The translations under genes were made by a program, and so were the position numbers. A DNA stretch of 52,337 nucleotides from an uncultured Hungatella sp. (GTDB lineage Bacteria > Bacillota > Clostridia > Lachnospirales > Lachnospiraceae): contig CAJUPP010000015.1 in assembly GCA_910588325.1 (NCBI GenBank), forward strand, positions 1-52,337, given 5' to 3'. Every line of letters starts with the position of its first letter. The first letter of the stretch is position 1. Shown piece by piece: positions 1-8,280 of the stretch. The notes beneath the pieces were generated by a model that worked only from the letters and a program-made list of their open reading frames with translations, was not told where the DNA came from and did no database searches.

Positions 1-126
1 CAGTATAGCAGAGAATCTGCTGCTTTGCACTACGTCATTTTTTGAGGCACTTACAACCGTTTCAATCACACAGGTATGAGATTTGTCTTTCTTATCAGGA
101 GCGGCAGGTAAATGCAAGCTCCAGTT

Positions 127-1200
127 TTAGTCTCCAAGCATATTCACAACCTTCGCCGGAGTCCTGTAATACATGTTCGAGGTAATGATACCTGTCCTTT
201 CCGTAGAGGCGTGGACAATCCGTCCATTGCCGATATAGATAGCCACATGATTGATTCCGCCGCCGCTGCTGTAAAAGACCAGATCCCCGGGCCTGGCCTC
301 CTCGGCGGGGATGGACCTTCCCTGAGTGGACTGGGAAGCAGCAGTGCGGTTTAGGTAAATCCCAGCCTTGTTGCTTAAAATATATCTTGTAAATCCGGAG
401 CAGTCCACTCCGGTATGGGGATCATTGCCTCCATAAACATAGGCATTGCCTACAAACTGGAGGGCGTATTCAACGATAGAGTTTCTTACGGCTTCTCTGC
501 GGGCTTTTTCCGCGGCTTCCATTTCCCGTTTTGTTTCTATCATATTTAAATAACTGTCATACTGACCGGTCTTTTCCGACAGGCTGTTCTGAAGCTGGCT
601 AAGTTGTGCCTGGATGGCATTAAAGTCAGCAGTATTCATTGCCATGGCTGCCGGAAGTTCTTTGGAAGTAACCCGGATTTTATAGTTGGCAGACAAGCTG
701 GCATCTCCCGGCTCATAACTTTCTGACAAAGTTTCCAGACTTTCACTGTTTTCTGTTTTGTCTCCCTGATTTTGTGCATCTGCGTCTGTCAGCATCTGCT
801 GCAGGCCTAATTCCTGGCGAATCTGATCCTCCCTGGCTACCAGTTCCTCCAACTCACTTAAGGTATCCCTGGTTTTCTGTTCCAGTTCCTTAAGAGCCAG
901 TTCCTGTTCCTCCCGGGCCTGCCGTAACATCTCATTTTCCTGGTCTTCCAATTCCTTCTGGGCCGCCAATAATTCCCATTCCCGCTCCAGATGCTCCTTT
1001 TCCTTCTGAACCACGCTTAACTGGTGATGAGAACCGGCAAAAAACAGACAAGTACCGGTGAGGACTAAAAGAGCAATGAAAAAGATACCAAAGGTCCACA
1101 CAGGAGTCTTGAAATGAATGGGCTCTTTTTGAGAATGGGGAAGCAGCATAACCGTATAATTTAAGGAAATGCGTTCCTTCTTAAATTTTTTCCATTTCAT
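127..1200 (-). CDS. NlpC/P60 family peptidoglycan hydrolase with coiled coil
   Basis: Predicted cell-wall endopeptidase of 357 residues. A short basic cytoplasmic N-terminus is followed by one membrane segment at about residues 35-57. A long Glu/Gln-rich coiled coil comes next, and the last ~110 residues are an NlpC/P60 domain with the catalytic Cys in VDCSGFTRY, the His in GINHVAIYIGNG and a third polar site near IVHAS. The arrangement (anchor, coiled coil, NlpC/P60) resembles divisome- or morphogenesis-linked hydrolases. I chose the ATG at 1200 because AAGGAG lies about 10 bases upstream; the longer in-frame ATG at 1251 lacks such a site and overlaps the intergenic region after the bactofilin gene. 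It lies 53 bases downstream of the bactofilin gene on the same strand and is probably cotranscribed, so a localised wall-cutting role guided by bactofilin is a reasonable inference. Confidence 0.88.
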   Translation of the reverse strand: MKWKKFKKERISLNYTVMLLPHSQKEPIHFKTPVWTFGIFFIALLVLTGTCLFFAGSHHQLSVVQKEKEHLEREWELLAAQKELEDQENEMLRQAREEQELALKELEQKTRDTLSELEELVAREDQIRQELGLQQMLTDADAQNQGDKTENSESLETLSESYEPGDASLSANYKIRVTSKELPAAMAMNTADFNAIQAQLSQLQNSLSEKTGQYDSYLNMIETKREMEAAEKARREAVRNSIVEYALQFVGNAYVYGGNDPHTGVDCSGFTRYILSNKAGIYLNRTAASQSTQGRSIPAEEARPGDLVFYSSGGGINHVAIYIGNGRIVHASTERTGIITSNMYYRTPAKVVNMLGD

Positions 1201-1253
1201 ATGTAATCTGTTCTCCTTTTCTGATAAAGGAAATAGGATATCCGAATTCAACT

Positions 1254-1775
1254 TTACGGCAGTTTGGCGCCGTCAGCCTTGGCTTCCTCCATATCTTTAT
1301 CCTCATCTTCTATATCATCAGGTTCGTCAAAAAATTCTTCTTCCTCTACAGGAGGTTCGGTATAACGAAATTCCTCTGGTTCCATCTGCGGAATGGAAGG
1401 ACGGGAAGAATTATCATCTTCTGTCACATCCATAGTACAATTTCCTTTGAAGGAGGCACCTTCATCGATGACAAGAGTCTTGGTGAACATGTCGCCTAAC
1501 ACACGACCGGTTCCGGTAATCTCAATCTTCGACTCTGCACGGATGTTGCCGTAAACCGTTCCGGCGATCAGGATATCAACCGCTTTGATATCTCCTCTAA
1601 TCACACCGTGTTCTCCGATAATAACAGAACTTTCTGATAGAATCTTTCCCTGAAGCAGACCGTCTATCCTGGTGGAATCTGAGGTTAAAAGCAAACCTTC
1701 AATCTTGGAATTATCGCCGATAATCGTGTTAATCATACTGCTGGATGTGGTTTTGGGTTTCTTTGAACTAAACAT
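1254..1775 (-). CDS. Bactofilin family cytoskeletal protein
   Basis: Polymer-forming cytoskeletal protein of 173 residues. Residues ~14-115 form the repetitive beta-helix typical of bactofilins (DUF583), with regularly spaced I-x-G and V-x-G turns such as RIDGLLQGKI, VIRGDIKA, TVYGNIRA and RVLGDMF. The C-terminal ~55 residues are an acidic, disordered tail rich in Glu and Asp. Bactofilins polymerise without nucleotides and often localise peptidoglycan hydrolases; the gene directly downstream is such a hydrolase, so the pair probably forms a morphogenetic operon. A strong GAGGAGG site sits 6-7 bases before the ATG. Confidence 0.9.
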   Translation of the reverse strand: MFSSKKPKTTSSSMINTIIGDNSKIEGLLLTSDSTRIDGLLQGKILSESSVIIGEHGVIRGDIKAVDILIAGTVYGNIRAESKIEITGTGRVLGDMFTKTLVIDEGASFKGNCTMDVTEDDNSSRPSIPQMEPEEFRYTEPPVEEEEFFDEPDDIEDEDKDMEEAKADGAKLP

Positions 1776-1840
1776 ATATCCTCCTCAAATAGGTAAAAAT
1801 AGAATTGTTCTTTTGTGAAATCAATTATTATCCTACCCAT

Positions 1841-1869
1841 ATAGTAGCACTTTCATCCGAAAATTTCAA
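1841..1869 (-). promoter_or_regulatory. Sigma-A-type promoter for the bactofilin operon
   Basis: On the minus strand TTGAAA (1864-1869) and TACTAT (1841-1846) are separated by 17 bases. They lie about 70 bases upstream of the bactofilin ATG. Seen by eye; no transcript data. Confidence 0.5.
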
Positions 1870-2139
1870 TATTAAGTAACAGATTTGTAATATATTTTTT
1901 ACGGAATATTACAACAATCAGGTTTTATCCAAAGAAAAATCGTGATTGAGCAGGGGGAACGGACCGTGTCTGCCTTGAAACAGTATTTTTAGAATTTAAC
2001 AAAAAAGTAACATATTTAGAATTATTCATAATAAAATATACATATATTGAAACATAAAGGATGGTGAAAATTAGTGAATTTTTAATATAAGAAATAAAAA
2101 TGTAAAAAATATCCGGCATGGAATGTGCCGAATATGAAC

Positions 2140-2177
2140 GGAATCCATTGACTTTATGAGTTGGATTCCCATATAAT
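2140..2177 (+). promoter_or_regulatory. Promoter with inverted repeat around the -35 box
   Basis: TTGACT (2148-2153) and TATAAT (2172-2177) are 18 bases apart, about 110 bases before the SleB-like gene. A perfect 8-base inverted repeat, GGAATCCA (2140-2147) and TGGATTCC (2162-2169), brackets the -35 box, which is where a repressor or activator dimer would bind. The operator role is inference. Confidence 0.55.
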
Positions 2178-2202
2178 TAGCGAGATTTCCGAAACTTTAA
2201 CG

Positions 2203-2230
2203 ATAAAAGTGGGGGATATTCCCATTTTAT
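2203..2230 (+). promoter_or_regulatory. Leader hairpin before the SleB-like gene
   Basis: ATAAAAGTGGG (2203-2213) pairs with CCCATTTTAT (2221-2230), with one bulged G. It lies in the predicted untranslated leader between the promoter at 2148-2177 and the ATG at 2286. It could affect mRNA stability or attenuate; there is no clear U-run, so I do not call it a terminator. Confidence 0.3.
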
Positions 2231-2285
2231 TCCGAAGAAAGACAAATTCTGAGGAATGATTCGAAAAAGAAAGGAGCATCATAGC

Positions 2286-3059
2286 ATGTTTTTAAAAGAA
2301 AATATTTTTAAGCAGGTATCCATATTGATAGCGTCCATTTCTCTGTTGGTTCTTGTAATAGTGGCTGCTGATGAAACAGGAAGAGGAGATATCCGTACTC
2401 TGACAGCACTGGCAGAGACAAACTCCGAAGTGATGGGAGTCCTGGAGGAGAGTTCTGCAGAGGTAAAAGAAACCCAAGAGGAGACCGCACAGCAGTATGA
2501 GGCTGAAACTCAGGGCGGGATCCAGGCTGGGGGACAGGAGAGACAGAATTCTTTGAAAGAAAAGCTTATGCTGAATGAGAAAATCGTTGAGGAAAATAAA
2601 AAAGCCGAGGCTGAGGAAGAAAACCGAAAAACAGCAGTGACTCAGGAAACAACAGAAGCCCGGGAAACAGCAGCTACAGTCGTGCCCTGTAGTCAGGAAG
2701 ATTATCAGATTCTTTTGCGTATTGTGCAGGCAGAAGCAGGGATTTGTGATGATACGGGCAAGGTCTTGGTTGCCAATGTGATTCTAAACCGTGTTCGGGA
2801 CAAGGAATTTCCGGATACGATCAAAGAAGTGGTTTACCAAAAATCTCAGTTTTCGCCGGTATCCAACGGCGCCATTAACACCTGTAAGGTGACACAGCAG
2901 ACCGTGGATTGTGTGAACCGGGCTTTGATGGGGGAAGATTATTCCCAGGGAGCCCTGTATTTTATGAACCGGAGAGGTGCGCGGTCAGGAGCCGCCGACT
3001 GGTTTGACGGCCGTCTGACCTTTTTATTTCAGCACGAAAGACACGAATTTTTCAAATAG
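2286..3059 (+). CDS. SleB/CwlJ-type cell wall hydrolase
   Basis: Predicted exported cell wall hydrolase of 257 residues. The N-terminus has a basic stretch and a hydrophobic segment (about residues 8-28) that acts as signal peptide or anchor. A ~100-residue Glu/Gln-rich linker follows. The last ~120 residues match the SleB/CwlJ family (Hydrolase_2): QILLRIVQAEAG with the catalytic Glu, then VANVILNRV and YQKSQFSPVSNG. Family members are lytic transglycosylases that cut spore cortex or vegetative peptidoglycan. I chose ATG 2286 because AAAGGAG precedes it; the upstream in-frame ATG at 2256 is less well placed. Monocistronic with its own promoter; the next gene is convergent. A spore-specific role is not proven, since clostridia also have vegetative homologues. 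Confidence 0.85.
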   Translation: MFLKENIFKQVSILIASISLLVLVIVAADETGRGDIRTLTALAETNSEVMGVLEESSAEVKETQEETAQQYEAETQGGIQAGGQERQNSLKEKLMLNEKIVEENKKAEAEEENRKTAVTQETTEARETAATVVPCSQEDYQILLRIVQAEAGICDDTGKVLVANVILNRVRDKEFPDTIKEVVYQKSQFSPVSNGAINTCKVTQQTVDCVNRALMGEDYSQGALYFMNRRGARSGAADWFDGRLTFLFQHERHEFFK

Positions 3060-3066
3060 CTATTTC

Positions 3067-4050
3067 TTATGGGTTCCACCCGTCTTCTCCCTGCAGCACG
3101 GCTTCCTTCGTATAATAAGGAAGTTCTTCCCTGGTAATTCGTTTGATCCATGTCGGCCGTTTTTCCATGGAGGCGCCTGGTCCTGAACTGTTGTATTCTC
3201 CATAGAAAGCAGTCATATGGGCCTGGGGTTTATCCCAATCATGCCATCCCTTTGGACAGATATGCTCACCCATCTGGCAGTTTAAAAGTACGGTCCTGGC
3301 ATATTCCCGCCAGGGCCGTCCAAGATAAGCCGTATGAGGCGGGCAGTCTCCTGTAAAACGGCAGTTCTCCATCACATACCCGTAAGTCTGTCCCTCCGGC
3401 GTGGAAGCGGCAGTTACATAGCTGTTTACAGGGCTGTCTGTATTCTTGGAAAAGAACTCACAACCCTCGAAATAGGCGGTAGCCCCTCCGAAGATAAAAT
3501 CAATATCCCCTTCAATGTAACAGTTCCTGTAATAGTGGCGGCCGTTTACACGGGGCTCAAACTGTTTCGGTCCGATAAAACCGTTGGGTTCCACTTCCTT
3601 AGGCGGAAGAGGCGCTGTAAACAAGGTGTCCTGATTCCCTAAAAAGGAGCAGTTATCAAACCAGATCCGATCCCCATCTACATACAATGCCAACGCCTGT
3701 CCCATGGTTACCCCTGGTCCGGCACTGTTTTCAAATGTCATATTTCTCGCTGTAAAATCATGAGTGTCAATCATACAGCTATATGTCCGAAAGGTTCCTA
3801 ATTTGCCAATATCCGGAGACTTCATCCGTGCGAACAGGTCATAAGTAAGAACGGTATGCTCTTTTGATTCCCCTGAAAATGTAACGTAAGGGACAGATAC
3901 CGTGACGCGTTCTTTATAAATCCCGTTGTGAATAAACAGGACTGTCTCAGAACCTGACGGGTGATCCTGGGAGGAATTTTGAGCCACAAAATCCAAAGCT
4001 CCCTGAATCGTAGTAAAATCGCCGGTTCCATCCTGTGCAATATGAATCAT
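3067..4050 (-). CDS. Pectinesterase (carbohydrate esterase family 8), apparently cytoplasmic
   Basis: Pectin methylesterase of 327 residues, removing methyl groups from the galacturonate carboxyls of pectin. The right-handed beta-helix family signatures are present in order: IQGALDFV near residue 16, GNQDTLF with the first catalytic Asp, DIDFIFGGATAYFEGCEF with the second catalytic Asp, and LGRPWREYART with the conserved Arg and Trp. There is no signal peptide: the protein starts directly with MIHIAQDGTGDFTTI, the first beta strand of the fold. It probably acts on imported, partly methylated oligogalacturonides rather than polymer. GGGGGTGG precedes the ATG. No other pectin gene is in the window. 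Confidence 0.92.
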   Translation of the reverse strand: MIHIAQDGTGDFTTIQGALDFVAQNSSQDHPSGSETVLFIHNGIYKERVTVSVPYVTFSGESKEHTVLTYDLFARMKSPDIGKLGTFRTYSCMIDTHDFTARNMTFENSAGPGVTMGQALALYVDGDRIWFDNCSFLGNQDTLFTAPLPPKEVEPNGFIGPKQFEPRVNGRHYYRNCYIEGDIDFIFGGATAYFEGCEFFSKNTDSPVNSYVTAASTPEGQTYGYVMENCRFTGDCPPHTAYLGRPWREYARTVLLNCQMGEHICPKGWHDWDKPQAHMTAFYGEYNSSGPGASMEKRPTWIKRITREELPYYTKEAVLQGEDGWNP

Positions 4051-4097
4051 ATTTCCACCCCCGTTATATTTGAAGAAATTCTTAAATGTACTTTTTT

Positions 4098-4126
4098 AGT
4101 ATATCTTACTTTACCTGAGGATTCAA
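4098..4126 (-). promoter_or_regulatory. Sigma-A-type promoter for the pectinesterase
   Basis: On the minus strand TTGAAT (4121-4126) and TATACT (4098-4103) are 17 bases apart, about 50 bases upstream of the pectinesterase ATG. It is divergent from the promoter at 4165. Confidence 0.55.
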
Positions 4127-4164
4127 TGATGCGTTACAAAAATATTACAATTTCCCATACGGGC

Positions 4165-4193
4165 TTGCACTTTTTGTGATTGCACATTATAAT
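4165..4193 (+). promoter_or_regulatory. Sigma-A promoter for the HlyD-yggS-sepF operon
   Basis: TTGCAC (4165-4170) and a perfect TATAAT (4188-4193) are 17 bases apart. The ATG of the first gene follows 23 bases after the -10 box, giving a very short leader. Confidence 0.7.
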
Positions 4194-4216
4194 ACTATAG
4201 GGAAGGGAGTCTCATA

Positions 4217-5617
4217 ATGGCAAAAAGAAACCAGAAAGTTGTCCCGTACCGAAGACGGAGGAATTTCAATATAGGTGCATTTATCTTTTTTGCTATATTT
4301 GCCTATATGACGTTCTATGTCTATAAATACATAACTAAGGAAAAGGTTCAGCCATATGAAGTGACAGAGGGGGCAATTGTAAATAACAAAAAATACACCG
4401 GAATCATTTTACGAAACGAAACCGTAGCATACTTAGACACTACTGGTTACATTAACTATTACATTCGTGAAGGAAAGAGAGCTGCCGCCGGAACAAGCAT
4501 CTACTCCATTGATGAGTCAGGAACCCTGGCCTCCATTGTAAAAGAGAATGGATTGGATCAGGCTTCCCTGGCAGATGAGGATCTGCTGGGCGTAAAAAAA
4601 CAATTGTCCAACTACAGCCTGTCCTATTCTGATGGGCGGTTTGATGACGTGTATGACACGAAGTATTCTTTAGATGCCCTGGTTTCGGAGTATGCCAACT
4701 TTTATGCCATGGAAAGCCAGGAGCAGGTCATCGAGCAGTTAGGCGGAAATTTTAAGCAGGTTCAGACTCCTGTAAGTGGAGTGATTTCTTATGCCATAGA
4801 TTCCTATGAAGACCTGACTGTGTCCCAGATTTCCGAGGAGGTCTTTGACAGAAGCAACTATTCCAGGGGAATCACCAAGGCGGGACAGCTGATGGAGCAG
4901 GGGACACCGGTCTACAAAGTAGTTACGGATGATGCCTGGTCCCTCATATTTCCCATGTCCAAAGAAGACGAGGAAGCCTTCGGCAGGGAACCCAGTTTAA
5001 GGGTATCTTTTTCTGGTTCCGATTTAACTACCACAGGAAATCTGTCCGTGATTACGGGAGCGGACGGCAAGACTTACGGTAAGCTGGATTTTACAAAGTA
5101 TATGGTGCAGTTTGTGTCTGACCGGTATCTGGATTTTGAGATCGTCACCAGTTCGGCGGAGGGGTTAAAGATCCCAATCAGTTCCGTCATCAGCAATAAT
5201 TTTTACCTGGTTCCAGTAAGTTTTTTAACTACCGGAGGAGACAGTGTACAGAGCGGGTTTTATAAGGAAGTTTATTCCGAAAGCGGAACTTCCATTGTCT
5301 TTGTTCCTACCACCATTTACTATTCTACAGATGAATATTATTATATTGACATGGGCGAAGGGGAAGAGATTCAGGCCGGGGATTATCTGGTAAAGCCTGA
5401 TTCCACAGAACGGTATCAGGTAGGGCAGTCGGCATCTCTTCAGGGAGTCTACAATATTAACAGAGGATATACCGTATTTAAACAGATAGAGATTTTGGCC
5501 CAGAGTGATGAATTTTATACTGTAAAAAAGGGTACAAGCTACGGGTTGAATGTATATGACCACATTGTATTAGATGGATCCCTGATTGAAAAAGAAGGGG
5601 TGCTGATCTATCAATAG
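4217..5617 (+). CDS. HlyD-family (membrane fusion-like) protein
   Basis: Membrane-anchored protein of 466 residues with a basic N-terminus and one membrane segment at about residues 19-38 (IGAFIFFAIFAYMTFYVY). The extracytoplasmic part resembles HlyD/periplasmic adaptor proteins: a biotinyl-lipoyl-like strand pattern around residues 50-100 (GIILRNETV, GYINYYIREGKRAAAGTSIYSI) and beta-barrel segments toward the C-terminus. No ABC or MFS partner is adjacent. Instead it heads an operon with yggS and sepF, an arrangement I know from Lachnospiraceae, so a role near the septum or envelope is plausible but unproven. GGAAGGGAG precedes the ATG and the next gene starts 13 bases after its stop. Confidence 0.72.
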   Translation: MAKRNQKVVPYRRRRNFNIGAFIFFAIFAYMTFYVYKYITKEKVQPYEVTEGAIVNNKKYTGIILRNETVAYLDTTGYINYYIREGKRAAAGTSIYSIDESGTLASIVKENGLDQASLADEDLLGVKKQLSNYSLSYSDGRFDDVYDTKYSLDALVSEYANFYAMESQEQVIEQLGGNFKQVQTPVSGVISYAIDSYEDLTVSQISEEVFDRSNYSRGITKAGQLMEQGTPVYKVVTDDAWSLIFPMSKEDEEAFGREPSLRVSFSGSDLTTTGNLSVITGADGKTYGKLDFTKYMVQFVSDRYLDFEIVTSSAEGLKIPISSVISNNFYLVPVSFLTTGGDSVQSGFYKEVYSESGTSIVFVPTTIYYSTDEYYYIDMGEGEEIQAGDYLVKPDSTERYQVGQSASLQGVYNINRGYTVFKQIEILAQSDEFYTVKKGTSYGLNVYDHIVLDGSLIEKEGVLIYQ

Positions 5618-5630
5618 GGGAGGATAGCGT

Positions 5631-6329
5631 ATGGTTGCAGACCGGTTTCATGAGATACAGAGAAGGGTAAGGGCTGCCTGTGAGCGAAGCGGCAGAGATC
5701 CGAAAGAAGTTACGTTGATTGCAGTCAGTAAGACAAAACCTGTCAGTGATGTAAGAGAAGCGTACGAGGCGGGAGTAAGGGACTTTGGAGAGAACAAGGT
5801 TCAGGAGATATTGGAAAAATATCCGCAGCTTCCAGAGGATATTCGGTGGCATATGATAGGCCATCTGCAGACCAACAAGGTAAGACAGGTAGTGGAAAAG
5901 GTCTGCCTGATACATTCCGTGGACTCCATAAAACTGGCGGGAGAGATCAGCAAGGAGTCCCAACGGCAGGGAATCACCACACCTATGCTTCTGGAAGTGA
6001 ATGTGGCGGAGGAAGAAACAAAGTTTGGTTTTCGTTTAGATGAGACAGAAGGGGCCCTGAGGAAGATCAGCCAGCTTGAGAATATCAAGGTGTGCGGTTT
6101 GATGACAATCGCCCCATTTGTGGAGGAGGCAGAAGAAAACAGGCAAATTTTTCGAATATTTCATCAATTTTATGTTGACATGAAAAGTAAAAACATTGAT
6201 AATGTTAACATGAGTATTCTTTCCATGGGCATGACCGGAGATTTTGAGGTGGCTATTGAGGAAGGAGCGACCATGGTAAGAGTAGGCACCGGTATTTTCG
6301 GTGTAAGGCGGAGGATAGGAGAGCAATAA
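5631..6329 (+). CDS. yggS: YggS/PipY family PLP homeostasis protein
   Basis: PLP-binding alanine-racemase-fold protein of 232 residues that buffers pyridoxal phosphate and affects amino and keto acid balance. The PLP lysine is in AVSKTKPV (K34). FGENKVQEI, WHMIGHLQTNKV and LSMGMTGDFEVAIEEGATMVRVGTGIFG are family signatures. Length is typical. Its stop overlaps the sepF start (TAATG), so the two are translationally coupled. yggS next to sepF is the usual Firmicutes cell-division order (ylmE-ylmF). Confidence 0.95.
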   Translation: MVADRFHEIQRRVRAACERSGRDPKEVTLIAVSKTKPVSDVREAYEAGVRDFGENKVQEILEKYPQLPEDIRWHMIGHLQTNKVRQVVEKVCLIHSVDSIKLAGEISKESQRQGITTPMLLEVNVAEEETKFGFRLDETEGALRKISQLENIKVCGLMTIAPFVEEAEENRQIFRIFHQFYVDMKSKNIDNVNMSILSMGMTGDFEVAIEEGATMVRVGTGIFGVRRRIGEQ

Positions 6330-6838
6330 TGAGTTTTTTGGGAAAAATAATGAATAGCATGCGGTTAAGCGACGACGATGATGATTACTTCTTGGATGAT
6401 GATTATGAAGATGAAAAACCGGCCAGAAAAAGCATTTTTGTGAAGAAAGACAATGATTATTATGACGACTATGATGAGGATGAGCCTCCAAAGCCAAGAT
6501 TTTTAGGAAAGTCCTCTGCGAAAGTAGTACCGATGAAACAGCAGCCTTCGGCAGAACTGTCTATGATCCGTCCCACATCTATTGAGGATGCGGAAGAAAT
6601 CGGGGATTATCTGTTAGCAGGAAAAGCGGTGGTTTTAAATATGGAAGGGTTGCATATGGAGGTGGCTCAAAGGATTATTGATTTTACTTCCGGAGCAACC
6701 TATGCGATTAACGGTAATTTACAGAAGATATCCAACTATATTTTTATTGCGGTTCCGGCATCCGTGGATCTTTCCGGTGATTTTCAGGGTCTGAACAACA
6801 GCGGACTTGACATGCCAGGGATGAATTTAAGGTTATAG
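6329..6838 (+). CDS. sepF: Cell division protein SepF
   Basis: FtsZ-binding division protein of 169 residues. The N-terminal part is a membrane-binding helix (MSFLGKIMNSMRL) followed by a very acidic linker, and residues ~75-160 form the SepF fold (YLLAGKAVVLNMEGLHMEVAQR, IDFTSGATYAINGNLQKI, NYIFIAVPASVDLSG). SepF bundles FtsZ and tethers it to the membrane. In many relatives ylmG/ylmH and divIVA follow; here they are absent and a repeat block and aroB come next, which suggests a rearrangement. Confidence 0.95.
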   Translation: MSFLGKIMNSMRLSDDDDDYFLDDDYEDEKPARKSIFVKKDNDYYDDYDEDEPPKPRFLGKSSAKVVPMKQQPSAELSMIRPTSIEDAEEIGDYLLAGKAVVLNMEGLHMEVAQRIIDFTSGATYAINGNLQKISNYIFIAVPASVDLSGDFQGLNNSGLDMPGMNLRL

Positions 6839-6847
6839 TCTTTTAAT

Positions 6848-7068
6848 AAACCGGTATGGGCCCGGCAGTGGACAGCACCACCACCCATGAAAGTCAGGCG
6901 GGCGCACTTGGCATACCTGAATACATGCCGCCTAATCGGCGGCGGACTTTTATAGTAAACCTGCATGCGCCCGGCGGGCGGGTTGCACCACCATACATGA
7001 AAGTCAGGCGGGCGCATTGGGCATACCTGAATACATGCCGCCTAATCGGCGGCGGACTTTCATAGTAA
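6848..7068 (+). repeat. Family A intergenic repeat, two tandem units
   Basis: Two direct units of about 110 bases (6848-6960 and 6957-7068). Each begins near ATG-GCCCGGC-like bases, contains CACCACC and CATGAAAGTCAGGCGGGCGCA, then ATACCTGAATACATGCCG, then the hairpin GCCGCCTAATCGGCGGC, and ends CTTT-ATAGTAA. The units are GC-rich and near identical to blocks at 8803-9054 and, inverted, 27889-28107. They encode no credible protein; short ORFs reading MPPNRRR across them are frame artefacts. The block ends 75 bases before the aroB start. Confidence 0.85.
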
Positions 7069-7091
7069 TGTATAAGGACGAAGACAAAAGT

Positions 7092-7124
7092 AAGCAGACG
7101 GTCTCCCTGGCCGTTTGCTTTCTT
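7092..7124 (+). terminator. Probable terminator between sepF and aroB
   Basis: AAGCAGACGG (7092-7101) pairs with CCGTTTGCTT (7111-7120) with one mismatch, followed by TCTT. The U-run is short, so it may be a weak terminator or leader hairpin of aroB, whose ATG is 20 bases downstream. Confidence 0.4.
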
Positions 7125-7143
7125 CAGTCAGGGAAGGAGAACT

Positions 7144-8232
7144 ATGGAAAATCGGATTGGGGTACATCGGGATAAGAAACATATTTATGATATTATATTA
7201 TCCACATCCTTTGAGCAGCTGGAAGAGGAGGTCAGCAAGCTGGAGGTGAGGGGGAGGAGAATCTGCATTGTGACAGACTCTGTGGTAGCCGGATTATACC
7301 TTGAGATTGTAGCCGGTATTCTGGCAGGATGCTGTAAACAGGTGATATCGTTTCAGTTTCCGGCAGGGGAGGAGCATAAGAATCTTAAGACGGTGCAGGA
7401 GCTGTACGAGACATTGATTGTTCACCATTTTGACAGGAACGATCTGCTGGTGGCTTTAGGCGGCGGAGTAGTAGGTGATCTGTGCGGGTATGCTGCGGCT
7501 ACGTATTTGAGAGGAGTGGCTTTTATTCAGATTCCTACGACGCTTTTGGCCCAGGTGGACAGCAGTATTGGGGGGAAGACGGGGGTGGATTTTGATTCCT
7601 ACAAGAATATGGTAGGTGCATTTCACATGCCAAAACTGGTTTATACCAATGTCAGTACGTTGCTGACTCTTCCGGAGGAACAGTTTACTTCCGGAATGGG
7701 GGAGATTATTAAGCATGGATTGATTAAAGATAAGGAATATTATCAGTGGCTTTCTGAGCATGCAGATCAGATTATGGAGCGGAATCTGGATGTATGTTTG
7801 GAGATGATTTGGGGAAGCGATGAGATCAAAAGGAAGGTCGTGGAGGAGGATCCTACGGAGCAGGGAGAACGGGCGCTTTTGAACTTTGGGCATACTTTGG
7901 GGCATGCTATTGAGAAATGGAAGAATTTTGGGATGCTTCATGGGCATTGTGTGGCAGTGGGGGCGTTGGCGGCTGCGTGGATGTCTGAGGAGAAAGGGCT
8001 GATTTCCAGGGAAGAGGTTTTGGAAGTGAAGCAGATGATGGAAGGATTTCATGTGCCGGTTTCTGTCTCGGAGGTGGATTTGGAGCAGGTGATAGAGGCT
8101 ACGAAGAATGATAAGAAGATGGATGGGGGGAAAATTAAGTTTATTTTGCTGAAGAAAATCGGACAGGCGTATATGGACCGGCAGGTGACGGAGGAAGAGA
8201 TGAGGCGGGGACTTTCTTTGGTTCTTGAATAG
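7144..8232 (+). CDS. aroB: 3-dehydroquinate synthase
   Basis: Second enzyme of the shikimate pathway, converting DAHP to 3-dehydroquinate with NAD and a divalent metal. The 362-residue length is typical. Signatures: GGGVVGDLCGYAAATYLRG (NAD binding), PTTLLAQVDSSIGGKTGVD, KNMVGAFHMPKLV, FTSGMGEIIKHGLI (metal Glu and catalytic Lys/His) and LLNFGHTLGHAIE (metal His). AAGGAG sits 5 bases before the ATG. It is alone here without other aro genes, and family A repeats lie directly upstream. Confidence 0.97.
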   Translation: MENRIGVHRDKKHIYDIILSTSFEQLEEEVSKLEVRGRRICIVTDSVVAGLYLEIVAGILAGCCKQVISFQFPAGEEHKNLKTVQELYETLIVHHFDRNDLLVALGGGVVGDLCGYAAATYLRGVAFIQIPTTLLAQVDSSIGGKTGVDFDSYKNMVGAFHMPKLVYTNVSTLLTLPEEQFTSGMGEIIKHGLIKDKEYYQWLSEHADQIMERNLDVCLEMIWGSDEIKRKVVEEDPTEQGERALLNFGHTLGHAIEKWKNFGMLHGHCVAVGALAAAWMSEEKGLISREEVLEVKQMMEGFHVPVSVSEVDLEQVIEATKNDKKMDGGKIKFILLKKIGQAYMDRQVTEEEMRRGLSLVLE

Positions 8233-8280
8233 CAGTTCCCAAGATAGCCTGTGAAAAGTCAAACGGATAAAGGAGAAAGC

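Noticed and set aside
1..126. Partial gene at the left edge
   Set aside because: Both strands have stops and no recognisable protein; only a small AGCAGA/TCTGCT palindrome is present.
6856..7065. ORFs across the family A repeats (MPPNRRR-like peptides), also at 8849-9049 and 27867-28127
   Set aside because: They read through hairpins of a non-coding repeat, differ in frame use between copies and lack consistent ribosome sites.
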